Source: Streptomyces sp. NBC_00341
GTDB lineage: Bacteria > Actinomycetota > Actinomycetes > Streptomycetales > Streptomycetaceae
DNA length: 64,000 nt
Direction: 5' to 3'
NCBI RefSeq assembly: GCF_041435055.1
Contig: NZ_CP108002.1
Coordinates: 6,820,001 to 6,884,000, forward strand
The notes beneath the pieces are model-generated. The model did no database searches. It saw nothing but the letters and a program-made list of their open reading frames with translations, and was not told the DNA's origin. Made by a program: the position numbers and the translations under genes. Shown here piece by piece: positions 61,578-64,000 of this stretch. The number at the start of each line of letters is the position of its first letter. The stretch's first letter is position 1.

Positions 61578-62875
61578 CAGGACCGGCCCTTCCTCTCCTG
61601 GGCGAGCAGCTGGTTCATCGCATCGGTCAGGGAGCCGGTGGCGCCCTTGAGGGTCGCGTCGCCGCTCCACGCCTTGGCGAGCCACATCTGTTCCTTGTGC
61701 TGCCAGGCGGCACTGTTGGCGGAGCCGGGGAAGGGCACCGCGTAGTCGAGCGCGTCCAGGTGCACCTGGAGGTCGAAGCGCGGCATTCCGGCCGCCCACG
61801 GCTTCGCGGTGCCGTTGCGGGCCGGGATGGCGGTGCCGTACTTGCCCTGGAGCAGTGAGGCCCGCTCCCCGCCGAGGAACCGCACGAACTCCCGGGCCAG
61901 CTCGGGCTGCGGGGTCCGGGCGTAGACGACGTTGGCCAGGCCGTGCAGGACGGTGGCACGGCGGCGGCCCTTGGGCATCGGCGCGACGTCCACCTTGGCC
62001 CGCAGCTCGGGGTCGGCGTAGAACGTCGCCGCGTTGTAGGACGCCTCGTAGGTCATGGCCAGCGTTCCCGACTGGAACATCTGGGTGGGGTCCGTGTCGG
62101 TCATCTGCTGCAGGGACGGGGCGGCGCGGTAGCGGTGGATCAGGTCGATCCACAGCTGCAGCCCCTCCCGCGTGCGGTCGTCGGAGTAGCCGGAGCGCTC
62201 CTTGTCCTGGGATATGACCCAGCCGCCGGCCTGGGGTATCGAGTTGTAGTAGTTCTCCTGTGCGCGGACCGGGGCCCCGACGCCGTAGATCCCGCGCTTG
62301 CGGTCGGTGAGCCGCTGGGCGGTGGCGATCAGGTCCTGCCAGGTCCAGGAGGCGTCCGGGTAGTCGGCCTTGGCCCGGTCGAAGATCTCCTTGTTGAACC
62401 ACAACGCGACCGTGTCGAAGTCCTTGGGGGCGCCGTACTGGGTGCCCTTCCAGCGGTAGAGGGAAACCAGGTCGGCCGGAAAGTCGGCGGGGCGCAGCAC
62501 GGCGTCGGACCCCTCGGTCTCCAGCGGGAGAAGCTGCCCGGCATCGGCGTAGAGGCCGAAGTTGGGCCCGTTCATCCAGAAGACGTCCGGTGCGGCGCCG
62601 CCGGTGCACGCCGTGCGCAGTTTGGTCCAGTACGTCCCGTTGGGGGTGAGCTGCACATCGACGGTGACCCCCGGCCGCGTGCGCTCGAACTCCCGCGCCG
62701 CCCGGTTCATGGCCGGCACCTGGTAGACGTCCCAGACGCCGTAGGTGAGATGGCCGCGCCGGGAGCCGCTGCCCGAGGAGGGCGAGGGTGACGAGGAGGA
62801 ACTGCAGCCGGACGCGAGCGGGGCCGCCGCGAGCGTCGTGGCGGCAGCCGCCGTGAGGAGGGAACGTCTGCGCAC
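61577..62875 (-). CDS. sugar ABC transporter substrate-binding lipoprotein, second system
   Basis: A 432-aa family 1 binding protein. GTG at 62875 is preferred over an upstream in-frame GTG at 62911 because AGGAAGG lies 6 nt before it and the signal peptide then begins MRRRSLLTAA. Lipobox LASGC (C24) is followed by a Ser-rich linker. The mature domain has VWDVYQVPAMNRAAREFE, DVFWMNGPNFGLYADAGQL and APKDFDTVALWFNKEIFD. First gene of a three-gene importer. Ligand unknown; no rha-type operator fits its promoter. Confidence 0.9.
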   Translation of the reverse strand: MRRRSLLTAAAATTLAAAPLASGCSSSSSPSPSSGSGSRRGHLTYGVWDVYQVPAMNRAAREFERTRPGVTVDVQLTPNGTYWTKLRTACTGGAAPDVFWMNGPNFGLYADAGQLLPLETEGSDAVLRPADFPADLVSLYRWKGTQYGAPKDFDTVALWFNKEIFDRAKADYPDASWTWQDLIATAQRLTDRKRGIYGVGAPVRAQENYYNSIPQAGGWVISQDKERSGYSDDRTREGLQLWIDLIHRYRAAPSLQQMTDTDPTQMFQSGTLAMTYEASYNAATFYADPELRAKVDVAPMPKGRRRATVLHGLANVVYARTPQPELAREFVRFLGGERASLLQGKYGTAIPARNGTAKPWAAGMPRFDLQVHLDALDYAVPFPGSANSAAWQHKEQMWLAKAWSGDATLKGATGSLTDAMNQLLAQERKGRS

Positions 62876-62984
62876 GCGGAGCCTTCCTGGGGTGGGGGGC
62901 CGCAGCCTCACCGCGCGGGAGAAGCCATGGGAACCGACACGGTCCGTTCCGTGGGGGCCGCTGCCCTAAAACCGGAACGCCCAG

Positions 62985-63013
62985 ACGCTATTTGCTCAAA
63001 GTTGTTGGGTCAA
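62985..63013 (-). promoter_or_regulatory. promoter of the second sugar importer
   Basis: Minus strand: TTGACC (63008-63013), 17-bp spacer, TAGCGT (62985-62990). The spacer carries TTTGCTCAAA, a small near-palindrome that could be an operator. The leader to 62875 is about 100 nt. Confidence 0.65.
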
Positions 63014-63169
63014 GGGTGTTTTGAATCATCTTTGCGCACTCCTCGATCCTCTATGAGCACCTTTCGCGGCATCGGAGCCGCGGCAAGGGCATCCGTGGAG
63101 GGTGGCGGGAAATGATGATCTCCGTTCATAGTTGTAGATACGGAGCCGTCCCCGGCAGTATCAGCAAGG

Positions 63170-63904
63170 TTGAATGCTCAGGTGGTGAACTGGGCACGGA
63201 TGTACGACTGCTACGGGGACGTCGACCGCGTCCCCGAGCTCTTGGTGCGGCTTGAGCGCGAGGATGATGCAGAGGCATGGGATGAGCTGGGGCACCGGCT
63301 GATCCTCGAAAACGACATGGTGTTCCCCGCCAGTTTCGCCGCCCTGCCGCGTCTGGTGTGTCTGGCGTCGCGGAGTGCGTCGGCGCGTGAGCTGGCTGGG
63401 GCGATCGTCCGGCGCGCCGCAGGGGGCCACGGCTGCGATGACCTGCTGGCGGGCTGTGTCGAAGCGCTCACGGAGTTCCGCGAGCTGCTGGATCTGCAGC
63501 TGCGGTCACGCCCGGACGACTACCTCGCTGTCTTCCGGGACCTGCTCGCGGTCGAGAGCCTCTACCACTGGAGTGCGGTCCTTGGGGACTTCTCGGATGA
63601 CTTCTACCAGGTCGCCTGCCCCCACTGCGCTGCAGAGGTGACGATCGCCATCGGCGGCTACGGACACTATTCAGCGATCCGGGACTGGAACCTGGGCGAC
63701 GTGGACCGACGGGACCTGAGGCCGGTGTCCCCCGAGACCCTATGCGGCCCCGGCCGTTGGATGTACGAGACCGCCGTCCGGGACGGGGAGGCGGCGCTCG
63801 CCGACGGATTGACCCATCTCCTCGGACATGCGGAATGCCCACGCTGTGCCAGCGTCTTCAACATCGCCGACGAGTACGCGTCTTCCCACCGTCCTCCCAT
63901 GTGA
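63170..63904 (+). CDS. hypothetical protein with two CPxC motifs
   Basis: About 244 aa. The N-terminal helical part includes LVRLEREDDAEAWDELGHRLIL and FPASFAALPRLVCLAS, a layout seen in helical-repeat-like actinobacterial proteins. CPHC (about 147-150) and CPRC (about 227-230) could jointly bind zinc. Function unknown. Start uncertain: the given TTG is the longest frame; GTG at 63182 or ATG at 63200 (just before YDCYGDVDRVPELL) are also possible. The previous 170 bp show only a weak Shine-Dalgarno (AAGG). Its stop overlaps a possible next start as GTGA. Confidence 0.65.
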   Translation: MNAQVVNWARMYDCYGDVDRVPELLVRLEREDDAEAWDELGHRLILENDMVFPASFAALPRLVCLASRSASARELAGAIVRRAAGGHGCDDLLAGCVEALTEFRELLDLQLRSRPDDYLAVFRDLLAVESLYHWSAVLGDFSDDFYQVACPHCAAEVTIAIGGYGHYSAIRDWNLGDVDRRDLRPVSPETLCGPGRWMYETAVRDGEAALADGLTHLLGHAECPRCASVFNIADEYASSHRPPM

Positions 63905-64000
63905 GCGGCGTGCCGGAAGCGACCGGTTCCGCGGAGTGCGAGGCGGAGTGCGCGGTCGTTGTCCGGGCCGCGACCCGTGGCACGGGCCCGGAGATGCGGC
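63901..64000 (+). CDS. possible start of a downstream gene (partial)
   Basis: An open frame from a GTG overlapping the previous stop (GTGA) to the end of the window, 33 codons. The sequence is Ala/Glu/Cys-rich and not recognisable. Support is only the overlap, which is usual for coupled genes. Confidence 0.3.
   Translation, partial: MSGVPEATGSAECEAECAVVVRAATRGTGPEMR

Noticed and set aside
63019..63030. TGAATCATCTTT as a rha operator for the second importer
   Set aside because: The right half does not match TTTCA and the site lies upstream of the -35 box, unlike all good copies.

Overview
The window is high-GC actinobacterial chromosome, almost certainly Streptomyces. The evidence is GC-rich third codon positions, GTG and TTG starts, and the gene order cutRS - DUF4193 - DUF3093 - thioesterase - dut - DUF3710 - OB-fold - DUF3159 - trkA pair, which is the conserved Streptomyces core arrangement. 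No tRNA, rRNA, CRISPR array or intact mobile element was seen.

Region 1 (1-22656) is core genome. It starts with the end of an inositol monophosphatase-like gene, then the CutR/CutS two-component system, DUF4193, an EcsC-like protein, DUF3093, a PaaI-type thioesterase, dUTPase and DUF3710. A potassium block follows: a 27-aa membrane ORF, kdpF, kdpA, kdpB, kdpC, an ABC ATPase without a permease, kdpD and kdpE. After an OB-fold protein and DUF3159 come a convergent pair of TrkA-type RCK proteins, a KimA-like K+ permease and a TRAM/TrmA-family RNA methyltransferase. Three kinds of K+ uptake component therefore lie within 14 kb.

Region 2 (22657-28097) looks accessory. It holds two secreted GH6 cellulases on the minus strand and a LacI-family regulator. 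Three CebR-like boxes (one perfect TGGGAGCGCTCCCA) lie next to a TTGACA-17-CACGAT promoter for the cellulases. A 50-bp near-copy of the 3' end of the RNA methyltransferase gene at 27221-27270 makes this block look inserted, and about 0.8 kb of apparently non-coding DNA follows it.

Region 3 (28025-57045) is a rhamnose-glycan utilisation locus. Catabolic genes rhaI, rhaEW (aldolase/dehydrogenase fusion) and rhaB are followed by a GH3 enzyme. Around them are a Tat-exported beta-propeller protein, a LacI regulator, a sugar ABC importer (binding protein and two permeases, no ATPase), a GH127-like protein, two GH78 alpha-L-rhamnosidases, a GH43 enzyme, a trehalase-like (alpha/alpha)6 enzyme and a Tat-exported GH71/GH99-like protein. 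Nine copies of a LacI-type inverted repeat, best written TGAATCSTTTCA, lie in the upstream regions of these transcription units. In five units the repeat sits 3-10 nt downstream of the -10 box of a recognisable TTGAC[AC]-17/18-NANNNT promoter. The locus reads as one regulon, probably run by the LacI protein at 38194-39201.

Region 4 (57046-64000) has an IS5-type transposase remnant, a zinc alcohol dehydrogenase divergent from an XRE/MmyB-type regulator, a second sugar ABC importer without an ATPase, a protein with two CPxC motifs, and a possible gene start running off the end. Both importers probably use a shared ATPase of the MsiK type encoded elsewhere.
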